DNA from: Sambucus nigra
Lineage: Eukaryota > Streptophyta > Magnoliopsida > Dipsacales > Adoxaceae
Assembly (NCBI GenBank): GCA_949130495.1
Contig: CASBWL010000042.1
Location: forward strand, 868,001-932,000
Direction of reading: 5' to 3'
Length of the DNA stretch: 64,000 nucleotides
How positions within the stretch are numbered: position 1 is the first letter of the stretch; every line of letters starts with the position of its first letter. The translations under genes were made by a program, and so were the position numbers. Positions 1 through 12,440 of this stretch are shown here, piece after piece. Under the pieces are notes generated by a model. That model ran no database searches, was not told the origin of the DNA, and was given only the letters and a program-made list of their open reading frames with translations.

Positions 1-3000
1 CCCTTTCTGACCTTAAATTTTTAACTGGTCCATTTGCGACCCTAAATAGTCAACCGATCCCCAATTCGACTTAAATAGTAAATTAGTTCCTTAAATAGTA
101 ACCTAGATGCCCATGCGACCTTGAATAGTCCATCGGTCCCCTAAGTGACTTTAAATAGTCAACTCGTCCCCCAAATGACCTTAAATAGTCAATTAATCCC
201 CTATGCGACCTTAAATAGTTAACGAGTCGCCTATGGCACCTTAAATAGTCACGCAATCCCCTTTGTGACCTTAAATAGTTAACTAGTCCCCTATGCGATT
301 GTAAATGGTCAATCGATCCCTAGTGGGATCTTAAATTAAATGGTCCTCTATCTGACCTTATATAGCCAATTGTCTCCTGAGCAACATTAAATAGTCAAAT
401 TGTCACTTATGGAACAATAAATAGTCAACAAGTCCTGTTTGGAACCTTAAATAGTCAACTGGTCAACTATGTGAACTTAAATAGTCAGTCGCTCCCCCAT
501 ATGACCTTGAATAGCCAATCAATCCCCTATGCAATCTTAAATAGTCATGTGGTCCCTCATGTGATCCGAATTAGTAACTCAGTCCCTAATGGGACCTTAA
601 ATAATCAACTCCCCCTATATGTTTTAAATACCAACAATCTTGTATACAACCTTCAATAGTCAACTGGTGGTCCTATATGACGTTTACTAGTTAATAGTCA
701 ACCAGTCCCCCATAGGGCCATAAATAGTCAACTGGTCTGTCATGGTCCTTGTGCAATCTAAAATAATCAACTGTTCCATGTGCGATTTGAAATGATGAAT
801 TGACTTCGTATGCAACCTTAGATAGTCCCTTATGGGATTTTAAATAGTGAAACGATATGGGTCCTTATATAATAAACCCATCCTCTATGCGGCACTAAAT
901 AGTCGATCGATCTCGTATGCGATCTTAAATAGTTAACTTGTTCCTATTGGACCTTAAATTGTTAACGATCCCATATTCGATCTTAAATAGTCAGTATGGG
1001 ACCTTAAAAAGTCAACTAGTTCATTGCAACATTAAGTAGTCAATTGGTTTGCTACTCACGTAACTTTAAATAATCAAAATGGGACTTTTAGTAATTAATT
1101 GGCCCCCTATGCAACCTTAGATAGTTAGTCGATCCCATATATGACCTTATATAGTCAACCGGTCTCCTATGCAACGTTAAATTGTCAGTCGACCTCATAT
1201 GCGACCTTAAATAGTCAACTGGTCCACAATGCAACCTTAAATTTCAATCGGTTTCTTATGGTATCTAAATAGTCAAATAGTCTAATATGAAATCTTAAAT
1301 AGTCAACCGGTCCTTTATGCTATCATAAACAGTCAATCGGTTTTCTATGCCACGTTAAATTATCAACCGGTCCCCAATGCAACTTTAAATAGTCAATCGG
1401 TTCCCTACGGAGCCCTAATTAGTTAACTAGTCCCTAATGGACCTTAAATAGTCAACATGTCTCCTATTAGACCTTAAATAGTCAACTGATCTCCTTTGCA
1501 ACCTTCAATAGTCGATCGGTTCTCCATGGGACTTTAAATTGTCAATTGGTTCCGTATGCGTCCTTAAATAATTAATCGGTCCCCTATGAAACTATAAATA
1601 GTCAATTAATTCCCAATGCGATTTTAAATAGTCAATTAGCGCCTTATGTTACTATAAATACTTAACTGGTCCCTTATGGAACCTTAAATAGTGAACCGGT
1701 CCCCTATGTGGGCCTCCTATGCAACGTTCAATAGTGAATATGGGACCTTAAAGAGTAAATTGGTCTCCTATGTGATGTTAATATTCAATTTGGAACTTTA
1801 AATAGCCAATCGGTCCCCTATGCGAATTTTAATAGTCAACCGGTCCACCTATGTGGCCTTAAATAGTCAATATGGGAGCGGCCATATGGAACCTCAAATG
1901 GCCATCGGTTCTTTGTGGGAGTTTAAATTGTCAAACAGTCGCCAATGAGAGCTTATATAGTCAATCGACCAGCTATGCAAAAGTAAATAGTCGATCGATC
2001 CCCTATGCGATCTTAAATAGTTAACCGGTCCCCTATATGGGAGATTAAATAGTCAGTTCGTCCCTATCAGATGTTCAATTGTTGACGGTCACCTATTCGA
2101 CCTTAAATAGCCAAATATGGAACCTTAAATAGTCAATGAGTCCCTTATTGGACCTTAAATAATCAAATATCCCGTATGTGACCTTAAATTGTCAACATGG
2201 CACCTTAAATAACCAAACAGTCCCCTATTCAACTTTAAATGGTCAACCGATCCTGTATGGGACCCTAAATAGTCAAACGATTTCCTTTGCGACCTTAAAT
2301 AGTCAACGGGCCTCCTATGTGATCTTAAAGAGTCAACCGATCTCCTATGCGACCCTAAATAATCAATATGTCCCTATATGACCCTAAATAGTCAATTGGT
2401 TCCTAATGCGACCTTAAAGAGTCAATTGGCCCCTATGAAGCCTTAAGTGTTTAACTCGTTCCCAATGGAACCTTAAATAGTCAACATGTCCTCTATTCGA
2501 CCTTAACTAGTTAACTGGTGTTCTATGAGACCGTATCTAGTCAATCTCACCTATTGGACTTTCAGTAGTTAATTATTCTTCTAAATAGTCTTAAATAGTC
2601 AACTTGTCCCCTATGCTACTATAAATAGTTAAGCAAACCCCAATGAAACCTTAAATAGTCAACATGTCCCTTGTGCTACTGTAAAAACTGAGCCGATACC
2701 CAATGGAGCCTTAAATAATCAGTCGGTCCCCCATAGGACATTAAATAGTAAATCGGTCCCCTATGCGAAATAGTCAATTGGGGCCTTAAATAAATAACCA
2801 GTTCCCTTTATGACCTTAAGTAGTCAATTAGTCGGGGCCTTAAATAAATAACCAGTTCCCTTTATGACCTTAAATAGTCAATTAGCCTTAAAAGTTGACC
2901 GTAAATAGTCAATATGGCACCTCAAATAGTTAACTGGTCCTATGCGACCTTACACAGTCAATTGATTGCCAATGCAATCTTAAATAGTCAACGGTTCCCA

Positions 3001-3637
3001 TATAGGACCTTAAATATTCAACCGATTTATGCGACCTTAAACAGTCAATCAATCCCCCATAGGATCTTAAATAGTCAACTGGTTGCGTATGGTACCTTAA
3101 ATAGTCAATCATAATTGCCTTATGGTACTTAAATAATCAACTGGTCCCCTTGTTCGACCATAATTAGTTAATCAGTTCGATATGAGACCTTAAATTGACC
3201 ACCGGTCCCTATGGGACCTCAAATAATCATGTGATCCCTAATGCGATCTTACAGTCAGCAGGTCCCCTACGCGACCTTAAATAGACAATCGGTCCTTGAT
3301 TTAACCTTAAATAGTCAACCGGTCTCCTATGGGACGTTAAATAGTTATCCTATCCCCCATACGACTATAAATATTTTGTCATTCCCCAGTGTAACCTTAA
3401 ATAGTCAATTGATACCATATGTGACCTTGTCAACAAGTCCACCACGAGACCATAAACAATAAAGTGATCCCTAGTGTGATGTTAAATAGTCAAACGGTCC
3501 CTTATGCGATCGTAAATAGTCAACCGTTCCCCAATGGATCCTTAAAACGTCAACTAGTCCCTATGTGAATAGTTAACCGGTCCCTTATTCAATCTTGAAT
3601 AGTCAAGTCGTCCCTATGTGTTCTTAAATTGTCAATC
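1..3637. repeat. Degenerate 30-bp minisatellite, block 1
   Basis: More than a hundred diverged copies of a 30-bp unit near CCTTAAATAGTCAACCGGTC followed by CCCTATGCGA run head to tail from the first base. Copies vary by substitutions and small indels, so short open frames appear with a ten-residue period (TLNSQxxPYA-like) because 30 is a multiple of three; these are by-products of the repeat and not genes. The array continues left of the window and resumes at 7386 and 8555 after inserted elements. No gene was seen. Confidence 0.93.
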
Positions 3638-3962
3638 TGACGTAAACCCACCGGTCAAAAGGTTCCTAAAAATATCTAACACAGTTTTAAAGAGAGAGAT
3701 ACTCTTCTTCTATTCAAAATTCAAGTTTACCTCAATGAGGCTACAAGGGGTCTATTTATAAGTGGGGAAGGGGAGCACTAAATGGTTCTCTAACCAATGT
3801 GGGACTCTTACTACAAATAATCCTAATACCCATTTGTGCTCACCTATGCCCAAACTTACAAATAAACAACAAAACAAAATTAATAAAAATAAAGAAAAAT
3901 AAAAAAAAGAAAATAAAACTACTAATATGCCCAAAAGACAATATTGCCCCCGATTCACGTCA
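3638..3962 (-). repeat. LTR copy A
   Basis: First of three LTRs, 325 bp, bounded by TGACGT and ACGTCA. It abuts minisatellite on its left, so it is the outer LTR of the insertion. The PPT complement follows at about 3963-3985. Confidence 0.85.
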
Positions 3963-4000
3963 ATCTCCCCCTCTTCAAAAAGATCATCCTCGAGCGTAGG

Positions 4001-4414
4001 TTATGGACGATAAGAGAGCAAGGCACCCCTCAAAGAGTTCCCCAAATGAAAGAAGAGCCGTCCTCGGAAACGCCCCTTGTACCGGCTTGCGAAAGGTCCA
4101 GGAAGAATAGTCATACAAACCAACCACGACCGGTCCACAAAAACTCGATCTGAGAATCCTGTGATGAACCTCCTTAATGTTATGTTGTGAAAAATTTCCT
4201 CTGCGCGCCGATCAAAAGTTATTGCGAATGGATCCACATACCCACTACCAAACACGTCACCCAAGATTACCACCTCATCAAAATCATCATCCCCATTCCC
4301 CAAAATTGGGAAGAAATCTCCCAAATCAAATGTATTCAGCTCGCGAAAGTGCGTGCGAGCCACCCAAACATCCTCGACAAAAATGTCAAAAAAATCCTCA
4401 ATACCCAACCCCAT
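4001..4414 (-). other. Internal-region open frame of the LTR element (137 codons)
   Basis: An open minus-strand frame rich in Phe, Asp and Arg lies just inside the PPT end. Related frames recur in the second internal copy (split at 5675-5914 and 5393-5674) and in the third (7095-7391), but each is broken differently. It does not resemble gag, protease, RT or integrase. It could be a relic of the parent element's 3' coding end or a chance frame. I do not recognise a product. Confidence 0.3.
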
Positions 4415-5190
4415 GTCGTCATTTCTATCATTTTTGCAATCAACCGGCTTGGGAGAGGAACTTTTATCGTTGATTTGACCCGATTGAGTGAGTGAGTGAG
4501 GGAGGAAGAATGATTGGGTGGTGCAACCAATCTTGGACTAGCTGCCGGCAATCTTGAATTGAGCCGTGGGGATGAATCGGGAGGAAATGTAATTTTTGTT
4601 TAGGTTTTGGATTTGAAAAATGGGCAGTGGGTTGGGAAATGGGTGGTAGTGGGTTGGGATGCAGAGGGAGGAGTCAGGAGGAACTTGGGAGGGGATGGGA
4701 CAGCCCGTCGGAGTGGCGGGTTGGGGATGGTACTGGGTCGGCAGGGTTTTGAGGGTTAGAGGTGGGTTTTTGGGCAGCGATGGAGCGGAGCGGATGATCG
4801 TAGGTGGGGTGGAGGAGTAGGGGGCAATGGCGGCTTGCCCCGTTGGGCTGTTGGTGGGTCGTTTGGAAGGGGAGGGGCGGTCGGCGGCTGTTGGAGTGGG
4901 GAGGGGAGCAGTGAAGGTTGGATGATGGTGGTGGAGCCCCTTGGCAGCTTGGTAGGGGTAGAAAGGGTAGGGAAAACTAGGGCTAGGGTTTCGAGTGGGC
5001 TAGGGCTAGGGTTTTGAAATTTGAGTTGAGAGAGGGCATAAATGTGTTGTTGTGCTTGTACCCAATCTCTCGTTCATATTTGAATCTCTTTTAGTTGTTT
5101 GGATTTCTTGGGAGCAATTGAAGAGTAGTGTACGAATTTGATAAAAAAAACACTGATACCCTAACACCGTGGAGCTTCACCTGCTCGATT

Positions 5191-5513
5191 TGACGTAAAC
5201 CACCCATCAAAAGGCTCCTAAAAATATCGAACACAAATTTTAGAGAGAGATACTCTTCTTCTATTCAAAATTCAAGTCTACCTCAAATGAGGCTACAAGG
5301 GGGTTATTTATAAGTGGGGAAGGGAGCACTAAATGGTTTTCTAACCAATATGGGACTCCCACTTTACAAATAATCCTAATACCCATTTGTGCTCACCTAT
5401 GCCCAAATTTACAAATAAACAACAAAACAACAAAACAAAATAAAGAAAAATAATAAAAATAAAATAAAACTACTAATATGCCCAAAAGACAATAATGCCC
5501 TCTATTCACATCA
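5191..5513 (-). repeat. LTR copy B
   Basis: Second LTR, 323 bp, shared between the two internal regions. Upstream on the plus strand the primer-site complement is partly deleted (cctgctcgattTGACG compared with cgctctgataccaattTGACG before copy C). Confidence 0.85.
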
Positions 5514-6737
5514 ATCTCCCCCTCTTCAAAAAGCTCGTCCTCAAGCGTAGGAGATGGACGGTATGAGAGCAAGGCACCCCTCAAAGAGTTCCCCAAATGG
5601 AAGAGGAGTCGTCCTAGGAAACGCCCTTTGTATCGGCTTGCGAAAGGTCCATGAAGAATAGTCATACAAACCAACTACGACCGGTCCACAAAAACTCGAT
5701 CCGAGAATCCTGTGATGAACCTCCTTAATGTTATGTTGTGAAAAATTTCCTCTGCGCGCCGATCAAAAGTTATTGCGAATGGGTCCACATACCCACCACC
5801 AAACACATCACCCAAGATCACTACCTCATCAAAATCATCATCCTCATTCGCAAAAATTGGGAAGAAATCTCCCAAATCAAATGTGTCTGGCTCGCGAAAG
5901 TGCGTGCGAGCCATCGAAACATCCTAGACGAAAAAGTAAAAAAAATTCTCAATACACAACCCCATGTCGTCATTTCTATCATTCTTGCAATCAACCAACT
6001 TGGGAGAGGAGCTTTTATCATTGATTTGACCCGATTGGGTGAGTGAGGGAGGAAGAATGATTGGGTGTTGCAATCAATCTTGGAGCCGGCAATCTTGAAT
6101 TGAGCCGTGGGGATGAATTGGGGCGGAAATGTAATTTTTTTTTAGGTATGGGATTTGAAAAATGGGCGGTGGGTTGGGAAATGGGTGGTAGTGGGTCGGG
6201 ATGCAGAGGGAGGAGTCAGGAGGAACTGGGGAGGGGGTGGGATAGCCCGTCGGAGTGGCGGGAGGGGGAAACGGGTAGCCTCGGGTCAGAACATGGTCGA
6301 GTTGGGGACAGTACTGGGTCGGCGGGGTTTTGGGGGTTAGAGGTGGTTTTTTGGGCAGCGGTGGAGTGGAGAGGATGATCGCAGGTGGTGTGGAGTAGGG
6401 GGCAATGGCAGCTTGCCCCCTTGAGCTGTTGGTTGGTCGTTTGGAAGGGGAGGGGTGGTCGGCGGTTGTTGGAGTGGGGAGGGGGGCAGCGAGGGTTGGA
6501 TGATGGTGGTGGAGCCCCTTGGCAGCTGGGTAGGGGTAGGGGAAACTAGGGTTAGGGTTTTGAGTGGGCTAGGGCTAGGGTTTTGAAATTTGAGTTGAGA
6601 GAGGGCATAGATGTGTTGTTGTGCTTGTACCCAATCTCTCGTTCGTATTTATTTGGATTTCTTGGGAGCCATTGAAGAGTAGTGTACAAATTTGATAAAA
6701 AAAATAGTGATACACTAACACCAATGTGGAGCTTCAC

Positions 6738-7082
6738 CCGCTCTGATACCAATTTGACGTAAACCACCCATCAAAAGGTTCTTAAAAATATCAAACACAA
6801 TTTTAGAGAGAAATACTCTTCTTCTATTCAAAATTCAAGCCTACCTCAAATGAGGCTACAAGGGGTCTATTTATTATAAGTGGGGAAGGGGAGCACTAAA
6901 TGGTTTTCTAACCAACTTGGGATTCCCACTTTATAAATAATCCTAATACCCATTTGTGCTCACCTATGCCCAAACTTACAAATAAACAACAAAACAAAAT
7001 TAATAAAAATAAAGAAAAATAGCAAAAAGAAAATAAAACTACTAATATGCCCAAAAGACAATAATCCCCTGTATTCACATCA
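6738..7082 (-). repeat. LTR copy C with primer binding site
   Basis: Third LTR at 6755-7082. Immediately before it, 6741-6752 reads CTCTGATACCAA; on the minus strand this is TTGGTATCAGAG, the standard plant primer binding site complementary to initiator tRNA-Met, two to three bases from the LTR end. This fixes the minus orientation of the element. Confidence 0.85.
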
Positions 7083-7385
7083 ATCTCCCCCTATTCAAAA
7101 AGCTCTCCCTCGAGCGTAGGAGATGGACGGTAAGAGAGCAAGGCACCCCTCAAAGCGTTCCCCCAAATGGAAGAAGAGTCGTCCTCGGAAACGCCCCTTG
7201 TATCGGCTTGCGAAAGGTCCACGAAGAATAATCATACAAACCAACCACGACCGGTCCATAAAAACTCGATCCGAGTTTCCTGTGATGAACCTCCTTAATG
7301 CTACGCTGTGAAAAATTTCTTCCGCACGCCAATCAAAATTTACCACGAATGGGTCCACATACCCACCACCAAACACATCACCCAA

Positions 7386-7787
7386 CGGCACCTTAATCCA
7401 TAACCCCGCCTATAGGACCCCGAATAGTCACTGTTCCCTATATGAGACCTTTAAGTAGTTAACCAGACCTCAATGGGACCTTAAATAGTAACTCGGTGCC
7501 CTATGCAATCTTAAATAGTCAACCAATCCCTCACGCGACCTTAATTAGTCCAGCGGTTTGATACGAGACCTTAAATAGTCGAGCGGTTTGATATGCGACC
7601 TTAAATGTCAAGTGGTCCCCCATTCGATCTTAAAATGCCAACCGATCCCCTATGAGACCTCTAATAGTCAATCGGTCCCAATGCGACCTTAAATCGTCAA
7701 CCGGTCCCTTATAGGAGCTTAACCTGTTCCCCATGTGACTTTAAATAGTCATCCGGTCGCCCATGCGACCTTAAATAGTGAGTCGGT
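7386..7787. repeat. 30-bp minisatellite, block 2
   Basis: The same CCTTAAATAGTCAACCGGT-type unit as at 1-3637 resumes after the truncated LTR element and is cut again by the insertion at 7788. Confidence 0.9.
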
Positions 7788-8554
7788 TCAAGGTTTCAAA
7801 AGGCGCGAGGCGTAGTTGAGGCGTTTTGCGTCTGTGAGGCAAGGCGTAAGCCTCAACTTTTTTCCACAAAAATCACTAAAAATGATATAAAAATAATAAT
7901 TAAATGAGGAACAAAATATGTATCACATCTATCATGAAAACAAACGATGTAAACTCAATTCCACAACACTATTCAAATAATATCCTGTCATCATCATAAT
8001 ACATATTATACCATCAAGACAAAAGAAATCCATAATAATGACAACTCACTACAATAATATAGCCCAAAAAAAAGCCGGTTCATATATATATATAGCCAAA
8101 ATAAATAAATATATATATATGTAAGTCAGTTTATAAGTAAAATATAAGTTAAAAGAAAATAAAAAAACAGAGTATGTATATATATATATATATAGTAGAA
8201 AAAACAAAAAGAAGACACATCAGCATAAAATTAATGCAACAAATAAAAAAAAAGCGACGATTGGCTAGGATTTTTGGGTTGGAATTATCTTTGGGCAGCA
8301 AACGACTTGTTTTGTGTTGGAAACGACAGGTAATTTTTTTTTTAAACTTTTGATCACTTTTACCCTTAATGAGGAGGGAAAAAAGAGGCGTAAGCCCCAA
8401 CAGCCTCGAGGCGTAAACCTCGAGGCGTAAGCCTCAGTCATAAAAGGCGCAAGCCTCAGATAATACAGTAGAGGCGTAAGCCTCAGCCCGCCCACCTAGC
8501 GCCTCGTCTCGAGGCGGAGCCTCGAGGTGAGCCTCATTTCGCCTTTTAAAGCCA
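7788..8554. mobile_element. Inverted-repeat element with 9-bp target duplication (MULE-type MITE)
   Basis: A 767-bp insertion in the minisatellite is flanked by the 9-bp direct repeat TGAGTCGGT (7779-7787 and 8555-8563). Its ends are inverted: tttcaaaaggcgcgaggcg on the left and the complement of cgccttttaaagcca on the right. GC-rich gaggcgtaagcctc palindromes sit next to both ends and the centre is AT-rich with TA runs. Nine-base duplications are typical of the Mutator superfamily. No transposase is present, so it would move only with help in trans. Confidence 0.65.
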
Positions 8555-10605
8555 TGAGTCGGTCCCCATGTGACCTTAAATAGTCAACCGGTCCCCTATA
8601 CAAACTTTAAGTATTCAACTAGTTCCCCAAGGGACCTTAAATAATAAAGTGGCCCCCAATACAACCTTGATTAGTCAACCGGTGTCCCACGGGAACCTTA
8701 AATTTTCAACCGTTTCCTTGCGTGACCATCAATAGTCAACCGTTCCTATGGATCTTTTAATAGATATTTTTACCCTATGTGTACATAAATAGTTAACTTG
8801 TCATCTAAAACCTTGACTAGTTAATTCGTCCACCCTAAGTGTCCACAAATAGTCAATATGGGACCTTACAAATACATTCGCTCCCTCACGCGACCTTAAA
8901 TAGTCTAACTGTTCCCTATACAAATATAAATAGCCAACTGGTCCCTTATGCGACCTTAAATAGCCAACTGGGTCTATGCGACCTTAAATAGTCATCATGC
9001 CCCTTATATGACAATATATAGATAAAGTTTCCTGTTTGGATTATTAAATACTTAACTGATCCCCCAAAGGACCTAATATTCAACCGGTTGCTTACGAGAC
9101 CTTAGCTAGTCAACCGCTCTCCCATGCGACCGTAAATAGTAAATGTTTTGCTATGCAATCTTAAATGATTAGCATTAAATGGTTAACAGATCACTTATAC
9201 AACCTTAAATAGTCAACATTCCCCATGCGATCTTAAATAGTCATTCCCATATGCGAACTGAAATAATCAACTGGTCCCCTAAATGACCTTAAATATTCAA
9301 TCCCTCCCATATGCGACTTTAAATAGTCAATTTGTTCATTACGGGACCTTAAATTATCAACCCATCCCGTATGGGACCTTAAATAGTCAACCGGTCTTAT
9401 GGGACTTTAAATATTCCATCAGTCTCATATGCGGCCTTAAATAGTCAACAGACCCTCTATGTGACCTTATATTGTCAATCGATCCACTTTGCGATTCTAA
9501 AAAAAATCAGTGGATCCCCAATGCGTTAAACATTTTAATCGGTCCCCTAAGGGACCTTAAGGTGTCAGCCGGTCCGCTATGGAACCTTAAATGGTTAATA
9601 TGCCCCTTATGGGAGTTTAAATAGTCAAAAGATCACCAATGGGACCTTATATTGTCAACTAGTCACCTATGGGGAGGTAAATTGTCGATGGGCCCCCTAT
9701 TCGATCTTAAAATGTTAACTGGTTCCCTATGGGAGCTTAAATAGTTAAGCGGTCCCTTCGGACCTTAAATTGTTAACGATCACCTATACGACCATAAATA
9801 GTCAATGAGTCCCTATGAGACTTTAAATAGACAGCATGTCGTATGTGACGTTAAATAATCAAGATGAGACCTTAAATAGTCAATTGGTCCTTATGCAACC
9901 TTAAACAGTCAATCGGTCCCGTATGCGATGTTAAATAGTTAATATGGGACATTAAATAATCAACTAGTCCCTATGCGACTTCAAATAGTTAACCGGTCTC
10001 ATATTTGACATTAAATATTCAATCGGTTTCTTATGCAATCTTAAATTGTTTATCGGTCCCCTATGTGGCCTTTTATAGTAACCGGGTCACCAATGCAATC
10101 TTAAATAGTCAGTTGGTCCACAATACGACCATAAATTATCAACTGGTCCTAGTCATCGGGTCTCCGATGCGACCTCATATAGTCACCAATCCCCAATGCA
10201 ACCTTAAAAAGTCAACCGGTCCCCGATGTGATATTAAATAGTCAATCTAATGGGACCATAAATAGTCGACTAGTTCCCTATGCGACTTCAAATTGTCAAC
10301 CGGTCCTCGATGCGACCTTGAATAATCGAATGGCTCCTTATGCGATCCTAAATAGTCAACCGGTTCCCTATGATATTGTAAATACTAAAATGTCTCTGCG
10401 GGACTTTAAATAGTCAACTAGTCCCATGGGGCCTTAAAAAGCCAACTGGTCGCTAATGCAACCTTAAAAATTCAAGCCATTGCTTATGCGACCATAAATT
10501 GTCAACCGATACCCTAATGAAGACCTTAAATAGTGAATCGGTCCCCTATGGAACCTTAAATAGTCAATTGGTCCCCCATGGTTTATGTGACCTTGTAAAC
10601 TCAAC
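8555..10605. repeat. 30-bp minisatellite, block 3
   Basis: Continuation of the same 30-bp array, ending near 10605 where unrelated AT-rich sequence begins. No gene. Confidence 0.9.
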
Positions 10606-12440
10606 TGGTACGTCTCCTTTAAAGTATATCGTCGCAATCTTACGTACCATTTTAAGGGTACATTAATTCCCCATGTCTTTGACTGTTACGCCTCGCTTTT
10701 ATATTAAGTAATATAGATAATAACAAAGAAATTCGAGAAGTGAAATGTAAATGTTAAAAAGTTTCTAATACAAAAACCTAGTTGAAGTAAAAAAAATTGA
10801 GTACATACGTGTTTGGGCGTAGTATAAATATAACTTTATATAGTACTTAAGACGATAAATAAGGGTTATTTGGGTTTTGGTACCCCACCACTAGGTTGGG
10901 ACCAAACAAAAGTGCAGCCTTCCCTTCCCAATGAAAGAAGCTTAAGGAGATTTACAAAAGTCATAAAAAAATGGGGGGAGGTATCACACAAGGGGAAGGA
11001 AGTGGTGGATCGCACAAGAGAAGGAATTGAGAAAAGGGTTAGAAAAATACTATGGCTTTGATATTTTTTTTAATTTTTTGGTTCTTTCAAAAGGTGGGAG
11101 AAGAATCGTACATTTGGAAACCAAGAGTTTGAAATTCGAGCTTTTTGGCTTAAATCTGACCCAAAATTTCGACCACTATGTGTATTGCGTACGATACTCG
11201 TAGTGTATAGTGATACACAACGATGTGTTTGCGATACTTGACATTTGTTATAAGCGGTGTGATGAATACCTTTTTTGGTATCATATCGGGATATTTATCG
11301 CTTTCCAGAAGATACTAACAACTATGCCGCATATACTTTAGGGTATTATGGTAACTTATCTAAAAAAAACACTGATAAACAGGCCCGTTATGGTAACTTA
11401 CGACGCAAGTAATATTGGGCACTATGGATTTTTTTGTTGTCTTTGATTACCGTTGTGGGATTCATTTGGTGATGTCTAGGTCAGATGTTGCGGTGCTAGA
11501 TATTCTCTTGTTAAACTTTTCTCGGTAAAAAAATGACATTTTAGGATATCAGAAGTGTTTTGTTCTCCTCTTATTCTTCAGTTTATTTATTGAGCGGTCT
11601 TAGATCTCTTCCTGGCGGGGCTTTTAGTTGCACCAACGTAATCCACAAACCCCACTTTTATGATTTTCTAGTAAACTTCATGTAAAAGTTGAAAATGGAT
11701 CCTAATTAGCACTAATGATTTAATATCAGTTTTCATTGATTCCAAGTATGTCCATTCATTGCTATGAAGCACGGATTCTTCAAAATCTTCCTCACCTCTT
11801 TTTCACACCCCTCATGTTGCTGAATCGCCACACCAGTGTCCCATACTCACACCCGCACCCTTTCGCACCAGTGCTTCATACTCACTGCCACTTCCTGCAG
11901 CTGGTGGGGAGGCTACTCAACCGGGGTAAAATTTCAGCAATCTACAATTCTAATCTGATGGAAGTATTGGGTTCATAATCCAAATATAAGCCTTATTGTT
12001 GGTAGCTTATTAATGGTTTGATTGGCAAGGAATTCCTTTATTTAGATCTGGTAGTGCCTGTCTATGAATTGTCAAACTTGAGTCCATCCTTTCATTAAAA
12101 AATTAAACAAGACAAAACTGCATTTAAAAAAATAAAAATTCTTTTCGTAGTTGCCACAACAATATTGTGGTAAAGCAAGCTTGTCGGGGTCATAACCCTG
12201 GTTTGACTATTAGCTAGGGATCTTTAAAAAAAACAATAAAACTCCTTAGAACTAAAAACATATAACAAAAGAAAGAGTAAAAGCAGACAAAAACCCCAAA
12301 TCAAAGTATAAGAACCGATGGCCTTATAAACATGGCCTGCAAAAGACTAAAAAAGTTTATTCTAAATTTGTGGTCCCAACTAGGTTGATCACACCAATAC
12401 ATATAATAAACTAAGCACGACTAAAAAAGAGGAAAAATAG
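10606..12440. other. No recognisable gene
   Basis: Mixed unique-looking sequence. Short frames at 10870-11061 and 11736-11978 resemble nothing I know. At 11190-11300 there is a run of gatac/gtatc-containing short repeats. No splice-consistent protein signal was found. Confidence 0.5.

Larger units (their letters stand above)
3638..7385 (-). mobile_element. Tandem non-autonomous LTR retrotransposon (LTR-int-LTR-int-LTR-partial)
   Basis: Three near-identical LTRs of about 325 bp, each starting TGACGTAAAC and ending CACGTCA or CACATCA, alternate with two internal regions of about 1.23 kb and a third truncated at about 7385, where the minisatellite returns. Orientation is minus: on the plus strand each LTR is followed by a CTCCCCCTCTTC polypurine-tract complement, and the third is preceded by CTCTGATACCAA, complement of an initiator-tRNA-Met primer site. 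The LTRs carry a minus-strand TATA box (cttataaatag). No protease, reverse transcriptase or integrase is visible, so it is a non-autonomous element. Unequal recombination between copies would make this arrangement. Confidence 0.85.

Noticed and set aside
471..3462. Open frames giving TLNSQ-type decapeptide repeats
   Set aside because: They follow the 30-bp repeat period, are broken often, and occur on both strands; no start context or homology.
1..3637. CRISPR-like regular short repeats
   Set aside because: Units are contiguous and diverged with no unique spacers, and the genome is a plant's.
4970..5025. ctagggctagggtttcg repeats suggesting telomeric DNA
   Set aside because: Only a few imperfect units lying inside the LTR element's internal region, and repeated in its second copy.
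6741..6752. Possible tRNA-Met fragment
   Set aside because: It is the 12-base primer binding site next to an LTR; no cloverleaf can be drawn.
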